Shown here: piece by piece, positions 50,323 through 59,783 of the stretch
How positions within the stretch are numbered: the stretch's first letter is position 1
How the letters are laid out: the number at the start of each line of letters is the position of its first letter
Source of the DNA: JANLQX01 sp031423635
Lineage (GTDB): Bacteria; Actinomycetota; Acidimicrobiia; Acidimicrobiales; JANYDT01
NCBI GenBank assembly: GCA_031423635.1
Contig: JANPFX010000086.1
Coordinates: 1 to 64,000 of the forward strand
Reading direction: 5' to 3'
DNA: 64,000 nucleotides
The notes under the pieces: generated by a model
What the model saw: only the letters and a program-made list of their open reading frames with translations
Databases searched by the model: none
Told to the model about the DNA's origin: nothing
Translations under genes and position numbers: made by a program

Positions 50323-52637
50323 GCTCGGAGCCGGTGAATGTCCTGGTGCTCGGATCGGGTGGACGGGAGCACGCGATCGCGTGGGCGGTGGCGAAGTCAC
50401 CTCGATGCGGCGAACTGGTGGTAGCTCCCGGGAACGCCGGCATCGCGGCCCGTTGCGAGCCGGTGAGGGTCGACGATCCGGAGGAGGTTTGCGCGCTGGC
50501 GCGGCATCTGCGTACGGACCTGGTGATCATCGGTCCGGATGCGGCGGTGGCCGCCGGCGTTGCTGACGCGCTCATGGCCGAGGGCATCGCGGTGTTCGGG
50601 GCGACAAAGGCCGCGGGAGAACTCGAGTGGTCGAAATCGGCGTCGCGTGCGTTCTGTGAGCGTCACGGCATCGCCGTGCCGAGGAGCCGTTCGTTCGTCG
50701 CCGACGACCTCGACGAGGCGATCGCGTTCGTGCGGGGCGAGGACGCCGCAATGGTGGTCAAGGCCGACGGTCTCGCCGCCGGCAAGGGCGTCGTGGTCGC
50801 CGAGACTGTCGAAGAGGCGGTCGACGCAGTGCACGCCATGTTGACGGACCTGGCATTCGGTGCCGCCGGCTCGACCGTGCTCATCGAGGAACGACTCGTC
50901 GGTGAGGAGATCTCGCTCCTCGCGTTCTGCGACGGCATCCGCGCTGTGCCGATGCCACCTGCCCAGGACCACAAGCGTCTCCTCGAAGGCGACCGCGGTC
51001 CGAACACCGGGGGCATGGGCGCGTATGCCCCGGCGCCGGTCTGTCCTCCGTCGCTCGTGTCCGAACTGACCGAACTGATCCTGCAGCGTGCCGTCGACGG
51101 ATGTGCGGAAGAAGGCCGTCCCTATCGAGGCGTGCTCTACGCCGGCCTCATGCTCACCGCGGACGGACCGCGTCTGCTCGAGTTCAACTGCCGCTTCGGT
51201 GATCCCGAGGCCCAGGCGATCCTGCCGCTGCTCGATGGCGATCTCATCGAGATCGCCATGGCCTGTGCGTCGGGAACGCTTGACGACACGATGGTGAACT
51301 GGCATGACCGAACTGCATGTGCAGTCGTCGTCGCGGCGCCCGGGTATCCCGGTACGGTTCAGATGGGTGGACACGTCGTCGACGGGTCATTTCCGGACGA
51401 CTTGGTGTTCTGGGCGGGCGTCGCCGGTTCGCACGAGGCGGGCGCAGTTCATGCGGACTCACTCGTCGTCAGCGCCGGACGGGTCGCGGCAGCGGTCGGC
51501 GTCGGCGCCGGTATCCGAGAGGCCCGCGAGGCGTCGTATGCCGCAGCCGAGCGGATCGCCCTTGCCGGCCGTCAGATGCGTCGCGACATCGGTTGGCGCG
51601 CCGTCGCCCGAAGCACGGGTGGGTACTCGGCGTCCGGGGTCGACATCGATGAGGGAAACCGGGCCGTCGACTTGCTGAAGGCGTCGGTGTCGGCCACTCA
51701 CGGGCCGGCCGTGCTCGCCGGCGTGGGCGGCTTCGCCGGGGTGTTCGACATCTCGGCGCTGAAGTCGATGGAGCACCCGGTGCTCGTCGCCTCGACCGAC
51801 GGCGTGGGCACGAAGGTTGCGCTGGCGGCACAGGCCGGTCGATTGCGTGGCGTCGGCATCGACCTCGTGAACCACTGCGTGAACGACGTGCTGGTGCAGA
51901 ACGCCCGGCCGCTGTTCTTCCTCGACTACATCGCGGCATCCAAGATCGTCGCCGAACAGGTCGCCGACATCGTCTCCGGCATGGCCGAGGCGTGCTCGCT
52001 GAACGGATGTGCGCTTCTCGGCGGCGAGACAGCGGAGATGCCCGGCGTGTACCACGAGGGACACGTGGATGTCGCCGGAACACTCGTCGGGCTCGCCGAG
52101 CGTGCCTCGTTGCTTCCGCTCCCGACCATCGTGGCCGGTGATGTCCTGCTCGGCCTGGAGTCGAGCGGACCGCACACGAGCGGGTACTCGCTGTTGCGCC
52201 GCATGTTCGCGGCGATTCCGCTCGACGCGATGCCCGCGCCGCTGCGCGTGCAGATCGGTGATGCACTGCTCGAACCGCATCGTTCCTACCTTCCGGTGCT
52301 CGCCCCGCTGCTCGACAGTCCGGTCGGCCACACCGTGAAGGCACTGGTCCACATCACCGGCGGCGGTCTGCAGGAGAACATCCCGCGTGTGCTGCCCGAC
52401 GGTCTCGGTGTCGACGTCGAGCTCGGTTCGTGGCCGCTTCCTCCTCTCTTCGAGCTCGTCCGCGAGGTGAGCGGTCTGGATGCGGAGGAACTCCATCGGA
52501 CGCTCAACATGGGGATCGGAATGATCATCATCTGCGCACATAGCGATGTTGAGCGGCTCCGTGACGCTCTGGCTGAGGACGTGTGGGAAATCGGTAGGGT
52601 CGTCGCCGAACACGCTGGGGAGGTTGTTCTCCGATGA
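50319..52637 (+). CDS. purD: PurD-PurM fusion (GAR synthetase + AIR synthetase)
   Basis: The 772-residue bifunctional protein joins two steps. Residues 1-431 are PurD: VLGSGGREHAIAWAV, ATP-grasp KADGLAAGKGVVVAET, GDRGPNTGGMGAY and LEFNCRFGDPEAQ, ending RRDIGWRA. Residues about 434-772 are PurM: GGYSASGVDIDEGN, STDGVGTKVALA, NHCVNDVLVQNARPLFFLDY, GGETAEMPG and HITGGGLQENIPRVLP. The junction is only a few residues, with no stop or shift. Both halves keep their key motifs, so both activities are expected. The order D-M followed by separate purN mirrors the eukaryotic GARS-AIRS-GART trifunctional protein. It overlaps purF and purN by 4 nt each. Confidence 0.95.
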   Translation: MSSEPVNVLVLGSGGREHAIAWAVAKSPRCGELVVAPGNAGIAARCEPVRVDDPEEVCALARHLRTDLVIIGPDAAVAAGVADALMAEGIAVFGATKAAGELEWSKSASRAFCERHGIAVPRSRSFVADDLDEAIAFVRGEDAAMVVKADGLAAGKGVVVAETVEEAVDAVHAMLTDLAFGAAGSTVLIEERLVGEEISLLAFCDGIRAVPMPPAQDHKRLLEGDRGPNTGGMGAYAPAPVCPPSLVSELTELILQRAVDGCAEEGRPYRGVLYAGLMLTADGPRLLEFNCRFGDPEAQAILPLLDGDLIEIAMACASGTLDDTMVNWHDRTACAVVVAAPGYPGTVQMGGHVVDGSFPDDLVFWAGVAGSHEAGAVHADSLVVSAGRVAAAVGVGAGIREAREASYAAAERIALAGRQMRRDIGWRAVARSTGGYSASGVDIDEGNRAVDLLKASVSATHGPAVLAGVGGFAGVFDISALKSMEHPVLVASTDGVGTKVALAAQAGRLRGVGIDLVNHCVNDVLVQNARPLFFLDYIAASKIVAEQVADIVSGMAEACSLNGCALLGGETAEMPGVYHEGHVDVAGTLVGLAERASLLPLPTIVAGDVLLGLESSGPHTSGYSLLRRMFAAIPLDAMPAPLRVQIGDALLEPHRSYLPVLAPLLDSPVGHTVKALVHITGGGLQENIPRVLPDGLGVDVELGSWPLPPLFELVREVSGLDAEELHRTLNMGIGMIIICAHSDVERLRDALAEDVWEIGRVVAEHAGEVVLR

Positions 52638-53230
52638 GGCTGGCCGTGATCGCTTCGGGCAGCGGATCGAACCTGCAGGCCATCCTCGACGCATGCGCTT
52701 CGCAAGCGCTCGACGCGACGGTGGTGGCTGTCGTCTCTGATCGTCCGGAGGCGCAGGCTCTGGTACGTGCCCGCGAGGCAGGAGTGCCCGTGGTGGCAGT
52801 GCATCCTCGTCGTCCTCGGGAAAGATTCGACCGCCGGGACTGGGACGCATCGCTGGCCGAGATCGTGTCCTCCACCTCGCCCGATTGGGTGGTGCTCGCC
52901 GGATTCATGCGTGTGCTCACGAGTGCCTTCCTCGACCGCTTCCCGGGCCGAGTGATCAATCTGCATCCGGCCCGTCCGGGTGAACTGGCGGGTGTGAATG
53001 CCATCGCCCGGGCCTTCGACGAATTCCGGGCGGGTCGACGATCGTCGACCGGTGTGATGGTCCACCTGGTGCCCGACGAAGGGGTCGACGACGGACCGGT
53101 GTTGGCTGTCGAGGATGTCCCGATCTTCGCGTCTGACACCGTCGAGACGCTCGCTGCCCGCATGCACGCAGTCGAACACCGGTTGCTCATCAGCACGCTC
53201 ACCCACCTACCCCGGGAGGTTCATTCATGA
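52634..53230 (+). CDS. purN: GAR transformylase PurN
   Basis: The 198-residue enzyme transfers the formyl group from 10-formyl-THF to GAR. It has AVIASGSGSNLQAILDAC, GFMRVLTSAFLDRF, the catalytic Asn and His in INLHPA, and the catalytic Asp in VPDEGVDDGP. The usual LLPAFPG-like loop after HP is shortened to RPGELAG, a mild divergence. ATG 52634 overlaps the purDM stop. It is the third part of what is one chain in animals. Confidence 0.94.
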   Translation: MRLAVIASGSGSNLQAILDACASQALDATVVAVVSDRPEAQALVRAREAGVPVVAVHPRRPRERFDRRDWDASLAEIVSSTSPDWVVLAGFMRVLTSAFLDRFPGRVINLHPARPGELAGVNAIARAFDEFRAGRRSSTGVMVHLVPDEGVDDGPVLAVEDVPIFASDTVETLAARMHAVEHRLLISTLTHLPREVHS

Positions 53231-54729
53231 ACGACAGGGTCCACGACGAGCTCTTCGATCGATTCACCGCACTGACCTTCGACGACGTCGTCGTCGTGCC
53301 GGGGTACAGCGAAGTGCTCCCGGCCGATGTCGACACGTCGGCCACCCTTGCCCGCGGCATCCGCCTTCATGTTCCGGTCATCTCGGCGGCGATGGACCGG
53401 GTGACAGAGTCGCGCATGGCGGTTGCCATGGCGCGCGAAGGTGGGATCGGGGTCATCCACCGCAACCTGGACGCCGAGGATCAGGCTGCCGAGGTGCGGC
53501 GGGTGAAGCGCAGCCAGTCGGGCATGATCACCGACCCCGTGACGGTTGGGCCGTTCGCCACCGTCGCGGAAGCCGAAGGGTTGATGGCGCGCTTCCGGTT
53601 CAGTGGGGTGCCGGTCGTCGCGCCCGATGGCCTGCTGATCGGAATCATCACCAACCGCGACATCCGCTTCCTTGAACCCGGTGACGAGCAGCGGCCCGTC
53701 ACTGATTTCATGACGTCGGCAGGGTTGATCACCGCGGCAACAGGCACAACCCTCGATGAGGCGAAGGCATTGCTACGCCGTCACCGCATCGAGAAGCTGC
53801 CGCTGGTCGATGACCGCGGCCATCTGACCGGGCTCATCACGGTGAAGGACCTCTCCAAACATCGCGACCATCCGCATGCATCGCTCGATGGGCGCGGCCG
53901 CCTTCGGGTCGCGGCGGCCGTCGGGGTAGGCGGAGAGGTCGAGAAGCGCGTCGACGCGCTCGTGCAGGTCGGCGTCGACGCCGTTGCGCTCGACACGGCA
54001 CACGGGCACTCCAAGGGCGTGATCGACACGATCGCCATGATCCGCGGGTCATGGCCCGACCTCGCGATCCTGGCCGGGAACGTTGTCACCTCGGAAGGCG
54101 TTGAGGCTCTCGTCCGTGCGGGCGCCGATGCCGTGAAGGTCGGTGTGGGTGCGGGTTCGATCTGCACGACCCGTGTGGTCGCCGGAGCCGGCATGCCGCA
54201 GCTCTCGGCCATCCACGAGGCGGCGTTGGCCGCGCGCCGCCTCGGTATTCCGCTGATAGCCGATGGCGGCATCACGTACTCGGGCGACGTGGTCAAGGCG
54301 ATCGCCGCCGGTGCGAACCTGGTGATGCTCGGGAGCGTGCTGGCCGGAACCGATGAGTCGCCCGGAGAGTTCGAGCTCTACGAGGGCCGCCGCTTCAAGA
54401 GCTATCGGGGCATGGGCAGTCTCGGCGCGTTGAGTGGTCGGGCGAACGACCGCTACGCGACGGGCCAGGGTCGTGGCGAGACCGATACCGGCAAGCTCGT
54501 GCCCGAGGGCATCGAGGGTCGGGTTCCGTATTCGGGATCGCTGGGTGACGTCATGCACCAGATGGTCGGCGGCCTGCGCGCGGGCATGGGGTATGCCGGT
54601 GCCGACAATCTCGATGAACTGCGCCGAGCGCGGCTGATGCGGGTGACCGCGGCTGGTCGCGCCGAGAGCCATCCGCACGATGTGCAAATCACCAAGGAAG
54701 CGCCGAACTACAGCCGCGGCGGGCTGTGA
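53227..54729 (+). CDS. guaB: IMP dehydrogenase
   Basis: The 500-residue enzyme oxidises IMP to XMP, the branch to guanine nucleotides. It has LTFDDVVVVPGYSEVLPADVDTS (in pieces), two CBS domains at about 95-215, the catalytic loop GVGAGSICTTRVVAGAGMPQ with the active Cys, the IMP-binding IADGGITYSGDVVKAIAAG, and the flap YRGMGSLGAL. The length fits. Being inside the purine operon and before purE is notable. It overlaps purN and purE by 4 nt each (ATGA, GTGA). Confidence 0.97.
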   Translation: MNDRVHDELFDRFTALTFDDVVVVPGYSEVLPADVDTSATLARGIRLHVPVISAAMDRVTESRMAVAMAREGGIGVIHRNLDAEDQAAEVRRVKRSQSGMITDPVTVGPFATVAEAEGLMARFRFSGVPVVAPDGLLIGIITNRDIRFLEPGDEQRPVTDFMTSAGLITAATGTTLDEAKALLRRHRIEKLPLVDDRGHLTGLITVKDLSKHRDHPHASLDGRGRLRVAAAVGVGGEVEKRVDALVQVGVDAVALDTAHGHSKGVIDTIAMIRGSWPDLAILAGNVVTSEGVEALVRAGADAVKVGVGAGSICTTRVVAGAGMPQLSAIHEAALAARRLGIPLIADGGITYSGDVVKAIAAGANLVMLGSVLAGTDESPGEFELYEGRRFKSYRGMGSLGALSGRANDRYATGQGRGETDTGKLVPEGIEGRVPYSGSLGDVMHQMVGGLRAGMGYAGADNLDELRRARLMRVTAAGRAESHPHDVQITKEAPNYSRGGL

Positions 54730-55226
54730 GCTCGGACGCGCACCCGCTGGTCGGGGTGGCGATGGGTTCGATCTCCGACTGGTCGGTGATGGAGCACGCC
54801 GCGCGGACCCTCGATGAGCTCGGCATATCGTACGAGTGCAAGATAATAAGCGCGCATCGTATGCCGATCGAGATGGCCGACTATGCGACGAGCGCATCGG
54901 GTCGCGGCCTTCGGGCGATCATCGCCGGTGCCGGGGGCGCCGCGCATTTGCCCGGCATGCTGGCCGCGCACACCCTTGTCCCGATCCTCGGCGTACCGAT
55001 TCCGGCAACGGCGCTGCAGGGGATGGATGCGCTGTTGTCGATCGTCCAGATGCCGGCCGGGGTTCCGGTTGCGACCTTCGCCATCGGCAAAGCCGGCGCA
55101 ATCAACGCGGCGCTGTTCGCCGCCGCCGTGCTTGCCGCGGACGACGCCGACGTCGCGGGTCGTCTCGCGGCGCGGCGAGCAGGTTCGCACGACGAGGCGG
55201 TTTCGTCGGAGGAGCAGCTGCCGTGA
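54726..55226 (+). CDS. purE: N5-CAIR mutase PurE (class I)
   Basis: The 166-residue enzyme has VGVAMGSISDWSVMEHA, ISAHRMP with the active His44, and GAGGAAHLPGMLAAHT. It converts N5-CAIR, made by PurK, to CAIR. GTG 54726 overlaps the guaB stop. Codons 40-44 (ATA ATA AGC GCG CAT) are unusual for this genome and fall in the active-site motif. The gene is followed by purK after 28 nt. Confidence 0.96.
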   Translation: MSSDAHPLVGVAMGSISDWSVMEHAARTLDELGISYECKIISAHRMPIEMADYATSASGRGLRAIIAGAGGAAHLPGMLAAHTLVPILGVPIPATALQGMDALLSIVQMPAGVPVATFAIGKAGAINAALFAAAVLAADDADVAGRLAARRAGSHDEAVSSEEQLP

Positions 55227-55254
55227 CCTCTCGGCACCGCTCATCGGGCTGATC

Positions 55255-56421
55255 GTGGCCGACCACCTGAATCCGCGCACGATCGGTGTCGTGGGCGGCG
55301 GTCAACTCGGCCGCATGCTCGCGCTCGATGCCCGCGCCAACAGCTTTCGTTGCGTGGTGCGCACCGATGAGCTGCCCGGAGGTCCGGCCGCCCAAGTGGC
55401 CGACGAGGAATTCGTCGGGTCCTACGACGACGCCGCGCGCAACGCGGCGTTCGCCGACATGTGCGACGCCATCACGGTCGAGTTCGAGAACCTCCCGACG
55501 GCCTTGCTCGATGGCCTCGCCGAACGGGTTCCGGTCAGGCCCGCGGCGTCATCGGTCACGATCTGCCAGCATCGCCGGCGCGAGAAGGAATTCCTTGCTG
55601 CGCACGGTATCCCGTGTGCGCCGTTCGCCGTCGTGCGGTCGGCCGACGATGTCGTTTCGGCGCTCTCCTCCCTCGGGGGAAGAGCAATCCTCAAGACGGC
55701 CGCCTTCGGGTACGACGGACGTGGCCAGGAACGCCTCGATGCCTCCACCATGTCGCGTCCCGAGATCACCGAGGCTTGGAACGGGCTCTGCGCGGATGAG
55801 GCCGTTCTCGAACAGCTCGTCACTTTCACCTGCGAGATCTCCGTCGTCGGCGCCCGAGGGGACGATGGCTCGTGGGCCGCCTATCCGCCGGGGGAGAACG
55901 TGCACGTCGACGGGATCCTTGACCACACGATCGCCCCGGCCCGGGTCTCCGACGATGTCGCCGAGCGGGCAACGTCGCTGGCCCGAACGGTTGCCGAAGG
56001 CCTCGGTCACGTCGGTGTGCTCGGGGTCGAGCTCTTCGTGCTCGCCGACGGTTCACTGGTGGTCAACGAGATGGCGCCACGGCCGCACAACTCCGGCCAT
56101 CACACGATCGACGCGTGTGAGGTGAGTCAGTTCGGTCAGCAATGGCGCGCCGCACTCGGGCTGCCACTCGCTGACGCGTCGCAACACACCCCGGCGGTCA
56201 TGCTGAACCTGCTCGGGGACCTGTGGTCGAGTGGTGAGCCCGATTGGTCGCTTGCCCTGGCCGACCCGACCGTGCGGCTCCACCTCTACGGAAAGTCCGA
56301 ACCACGACCGGGACGCAAGATGGGACATCTGTGCGTGTTGGGACGGCCGAACGAGTCGATGTCAGCGCTGGTACCCCGCGCTCTCGCAGTTCGCCGCCGG
56401 CTCGTACCGGTCGGCCGGTAG
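55255..56421 (+). CDS. purK: N5-CAIR synthase PurK
   Basis: The 388-residue ATP-grasp ligase has TIGVVGGGQLGRMLALDAR, ITVEFENLPTALLDGL, ILKTAAFGYDGRGQ, VNEMAPRPHNSGHHTIDAC and HLYGKSEPRPGRKMGHL. It carboxylates AIR with bicarbonate and ATP. GTG 55255 is chosen for the N-terminus. It is the last gene of the purine operon. The 197-nt gap after it contains a 14-bp palindrome CCGGGCCGGCCCGG at 56469-56482 but no gene. Confidence 0.96.
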   Translation: MADHLNPRTIGVVGGGQLGRMLALDARANSFRCVVRTDELPGGPAAQVADEEFVGSYDDAARNAAFADMCDAITVEFENLPTALLDGLAERVPVRPAASSVTICQHRRREKEFLAAHGIPCAPFAVVRSADDVVSALSSLGGRAILKTAAFGYDGRGQERLDASTMSRPEITEAWNGLCADEAVLEQLVTFTCEISVVGARGDDGSWAAYPPGENVHVDGILDHTIAPARVSDDVAERATSLARTVAEGLGHVGVLGVELFVLADGSLVVNEMAPRPHNSGHHTIDACEVSQFGQQWRAALGLPLADASQHTPAVMLNLLGDLWSSGEPDWSLALADPTVRLHLYGKSEPRPGRKMGHLCVLGRPNESMSALVPRALAVRRRLVPVGR

Positions 56422-56618
56422 GGAGCAGCCGGACCGGCATCCGAGACGGGCTGGAGTGCCATCCGACCCCGGGCCGGCCCGGCATCCCACTTCGCCCGAT
56501 TCGGCGTGATTTCTGCGAGGAAATGGGGTGTCCGGGATCCGAACTGCCGTCATGCGGGATGGGTGTGCGCTTGCCACGCGGTCCACGAACGCGTCGCGGG
56601 CAGCTAGACCGGTCGGTT

Positions 56619-57551
56619 ATGGAACATGCGATTTCTGCAGTTGCGCTGCAGCGAAGATTCGGTGACGTCGATGCCGTGCACAGTGTCGATCTTCAGGTGG
56701 ACTCCGGAGCGATCTACGGCTTCCTCGGCCCGAACGGCGCCGGAAAATCGACCACCGTCAAGATGCTCTGCACACTTCTCTCGCCCACCGGTGGGTCGGC
56801 GCAGGTCGCCGGCTTCGATGTGGCCACGCAGGCGACGGACATCCGGCTTCGCATCGGCGTCGCCCTGCAGTCAAGTGCTCTCGACCCGAAGCAGACCGGA
56901 CGGGAACTGCTCGACCTGCAGGGCCGCTACTACGGCCTCAACAAGACCGATCGGGCTCGACGGGTGCAGGAGTTGAGTGATCTGATCGACATCGGCGACG
57001 CGCTCGACCGACGGACAGGTACCTACTCCGGTGGCATGGCGAGGCGCCTCGACCTGGCCATGGCCCTGGTGCACCAGCCTTCGGTCGTGTTCCTGGACGA
57101 GCCGACGACCGGGCTCGACCCAGCGAGTCGCGCCAGCGTGTGGGAGGAGGTGCGCCGACTCAACGACAACCACGGCGTCACGATCTTCCTCACCACCCAG
57201 TATCTCGAGGAGGCCGACGAATTGGCCGACCGCGTCGCCATCATCGACGGTGGGCGCATCGTCGCTGAGGGGACACCCGACGAGCTGAAGCGATCGATCG
57301 GCTCCGACGTGATCATCGCCACCGTTTCGTCGGACATCGATCGGGCCAAGGTGGTTGCGGCCACCGTCGAGTCGTGCGGACCGGTGGAGATCCACGGCCC
57401 GGAGCTCACGATCGTCACGGCCGACGGCGCAGCAGCGATCGGGCCGGTGGCGATCGCCCTTTCCGCCGCCGGAATCACGGTCACCTCGATGACCCTGCGT
57501 CGCCCCACGCTCGACGACGTATTCCTCGAACTGACCGGAGCCCACCTATGA
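56619..57551 (+). CDS. ABC exporter ATP-binding protein (DrrA-like)
   Basis: The 310-residue ATPase has Walker A FLGPNGAGKSTTVKML, Q-loop ALQSSALDPKQTGRE, signature YSGGMARRLDLAMAL, Walker B VVFLDEPTTGLDP and switch LTTQYLEEADELADR. A C-terminal DrrA-type domain follows to residue 310. DrrA/DrrB pairs export drugs or lipids. ATG 56619 (MEHAISAVALQRRF) is the first good start. The stop overlaps the permease gene by ATGA. Confidence 0.92.
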   Translation: MEHAISAVALQRRFGDVDAVHSVDLQVDSGAIYGFLGPNGAGKSTTVKMLCTLLSPTGGSAQVAGFDVATQATDIRLRIGVALQSSALDPKQTGRELLDLQGRYYGLNKTDRARRVQELSDLIDIGDALDRRTGTYSGGMARRLDLAMALVHQPSVVFLDEPTTGLDPASRASVWEEVRRLNDNHGVTIFLTTQYLEEADELADRVAIIDGGRIVAEGTPDELKRSIGSDVIIATVSSDIDRAKVVAATVESCGPVEIHGPELTIVTADGAAAIGPVAIALSAAGITVTSMTLRRPTLDDVFLELTGAHL

Positions 57552-58345
57552 ACGCGCCCGCACGCCAGCATCTTCTGGCCCGCGAAGCCGGCTTCGCCGC
57601 GGACCTCGCCACGGTCGCACGTCGTTCGCTTCGAGGCATGTTCCGGGACCGCGAAGCCGTGATCCCGCCGCTGATCATCGGTGCGTTCTTCTACGTCGTG
57701 AACGTCGGCACCTTGCAGAAGCTGGGTGAGCAGGCGGCCAACGTAGGCAACTACAAAGCGTTCCAGCTGCCGCCCGCGGTGATCTTCGCAGTGACCGGTC
57801 TATCCCGGGCCGGGGCGCTCGTTGCGGACATCCAGAGCGGCTACTTCGACCGCATGCTGGCCACACCGATCAAGCGGATCACCCTGCTGCTCGGCTTGAT
57901 GATGGCGGACTTCTTCTTGGCCATGGTGCTCACACTGCCGATCATCGCGGTCGCAAGTGCGTTCGGTGTTCGATTCGAAACAGGAATCATCGGCATTGCG
58001 ATCCTTGCTCTGCTGTGCGGACTTTGGGGCCTCGCCTTCACGGGCTTCAGCTACGCCATTGCCTTGAAGACGGCGAACCCGGCTGCGGTCAACTCGGCGT
58101 TCCTGATCTTCTTCCCGTTCGCGTTCATCACCACGACGACGGTGCCGAAGGCCGCCATGACCGGCTGGCTCCAAACCCTGGTGTCGCTGAACCCTGTGAC
58201 GTATCTGCTGGAAGGTCTGCGCTCCGTGATCACCGGTGGCTGGTCGACCGACATCTTCGGGGCAGTGTTCGCCATCTCCGGCGTGTTCGCAGTCGGCTTC
58301 GGCCTCGCGCTCCTCGCCCTACGCGGACGGGTGTCGAAGAAGTAG
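57548..58345 (+). CDS. ABC-2 permease (DrrB-like)
   Basis: The 265-residue membrane protein has about six helices. A cytoplasmic start (TVARRSLRGMFRDREAVIPPLI) is followed by the ABC-2 signature SGYFDRMLATPIKRITLLLGLMMADF and a C-terminal LNPVTYLLEGLR, typical of daunorubicin-resistance-type permeases. It pairs with the ATPase just upstream. Behind it, 58346-58416 holds a small stem (ACGTT/AACGT) and a twice-repeated CGTTCTTGGC. Confidence 0.92.
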   Translation: MNAPARQHLLAREAGFAADLATVARRSLRGMFRDREAVIPPLIIGAFFYVVNVGTLQKLGEQAANVGNYKAFQLPPAVIFAVTGLSRAGALVADIQSGYFDRMLATPIKRITLLLGLMMADFFLAMVLTLPIIAVASAFGVRFETGIIGIAILALLCGLWGLAFTGFSYAIALKTANPAAVNSAFLIFFPFAFITTTTVPKAAMTGWLQTLVSLNPVTYLLEGLRSVITGGWSTDIFGAVFAISGVFAVGFGLALLALRGRVSKK

Positions 58346-58416
58346 CGACGTTCTTGGCAACGTGACGACGCGTTCTTGGCTCGACGGTTTCTTGTCCCGG
58401 AGGGGCGGCCCGGAGT

Positions 58417-59628
58417 TCACGCTCGGGGCTTGAGCTGGGTCCAGGTGCCGTTGTTCAACGTGTTCGGATCGAGGGTCGGATCGGACACCGCGACGTACTC
58501 GCCCTGCTGGTTCACCCAGTAGGTGTCCCAGCCGAGGGGTAGCTGGACCACGGCCCGATTGACCGGATCGTCGTAACCCTGGACCCCGCCGAGCGTCTCT
58601 CGGAAGACCTGGTTCTGCCGGTCGACCGAGGCCAATCGTTCGTCGAACACCTGCTGCTGCAACGCCTGGCTCTCGGCCCGATTCCGGGCGAGTAATTGGC
58701 CGAAGCGAACCGTGTCAGCCATCTGCTCCTGTAAGCCTTGATAGAAGAGTTTGGTCACGACCCGATAGTTGGCCTCCCACTCGACCGTTGTCGCTCGGCT
58801 TGCGATCACGGTGGACACGAGGCCTCTCAGTCGGTCGAGTTCGCCGCGCGGCGCCGTGGCTGTCGAGGCGAAGTTGACGAACCACGACACGGGATCCGAG
58901 CCGCTCCAGAGCAGAGAGAACGCCACGTCTTGCTCCCAGGGGACACCATCGACCTGGTACTCGTAGCGGATGCGCCACGCGCCTGCATCGGCGGGTCCCC
59001 CGAAGCCACGAATGAACTCCTGGGCGATGACCGGTTGCTCCTGGACCCCGATCACCGTTGCGTTCTGGAGGTGAGAGAGCGTGTCCGGCATCCAGAACTC
59101 CCGCACGAACTGAAGGGGGTCGGTGATCGGCGGCAAGAAGGACTTGCCTTGGTAGTTGCCGCCGATCGGAACCTCGAATCCCGCGGGTGGCGTGAAGTAC
59201 ATGAAGTTCTGGATGGGCAACCAGTTGATGGTGAGCCCGGTGAGGGGATCGCGGACCCTCGTCTGAAGAAATGCGAGCCGCGCCCAGAGGGGCAGCCACT
59301 GGACCTCCCCCGAGGCTTCCCAATCCGATGGCACGAGGAGCGACATGGCGGCGATGCCGTTGCTTGCGGGATCGAAGACGGTGTAGCGCCTGAAGACGAC
59401 GGCATCGGTAGTTCCGGTCGCGCTCAAACCCTGCGGCGCGTTGGCAAAATCTGTGGTGCCCGTGCCTGCCGTCGAACCACCGGGATCGATCGTTCCTCCT
59501 GCAAAGACGGTTTCGTTGACTCCTTGGTCGACAGGCGGTGCTGGCGAGCCGCCATCATCGCTTCCACATCCCGACGTGAGTGTCAGAGCGGCAGCTGCGA
59601 CGGCGAAGGCGGCTATGAGCGGTCGCAT
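58417..59628 (-). CDS. Lipoprotein of unknown function
   Basis: The 403-residue protein starts with a lipoprotein signal ending LTSGC (Cys21), followed by a Gly/Thr/Ser-rich linker to about residue 65. The globular body contains many Trp and Tyr residues (AASGEVQWLPLWARL, GVPWEQDVAFSLLWSGSDPVSWFV) and a helical, probably coiled region (ARNRAESQALQQQVFDERLASVDRQN). The end (YWVNQQGEYVAVSDP) resembles a small WWE- or WW-like beta hairpin seen in cell-surface proteins. No family is recognised. The gene stands alone; 155 nt separate it from the next gene. Confidence 0.75.
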   Translation of the reverse strand: MRPLIAAFAVAAAALTLTSGCGSDDGGSPAPPVDQGVNETVFAGGTIDPGGSTAGTGTTDFANAPQGLSATGTTDAVVFRRYTVFDPASNGIAAMSLLVPSDWEASGEVQWLPLWARLAFLQTRVRDPLTGLTINWLPIQNFMYFTPPAGFEVPIGGNYQGKSFLPPITDPLQFVREFWMPDTLSHLQNATVIGVQEQPVIAQEFIRGFGGPADAGAWRIRYEYQVDGVPWEQDVAFSLLWSGSDPVSWFVNFASTATAPRGELDRLRGLVSTVIASRATTVEWEANYRVVTKLFYQGLQEQMADTVRFGQLLARNRAESQALQQQVFDERLASVDRQNQVFRETLGGVQGYDDPVNRAVVQLPLGWDTYWVNQQGEYVAVSDPTLDPNTLNNGTWTQLKPRA

Positions 59629-59783
59629 GCATCAACTCTGCCCGGCGTGAACCACTCCGTCCAGCAGCGCGCCCGCGACCCTCGCGCAAACGCGTAAAGC
59701 AAAGATCCCGTGATCCGCCCCTCGGTGGCTGGCGAATGGTCGGTGGAGGCAACACCGCCCTCGCATTCCACCAAGGAGTTTCC

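Noticed and set aside
56469..56482. CCGGGCCGGCCCGG palindrome as a terminator of the purine operon
   Set aside because: It has no loop and no T-tract; simple C/G palindromes are expected at this base composition.
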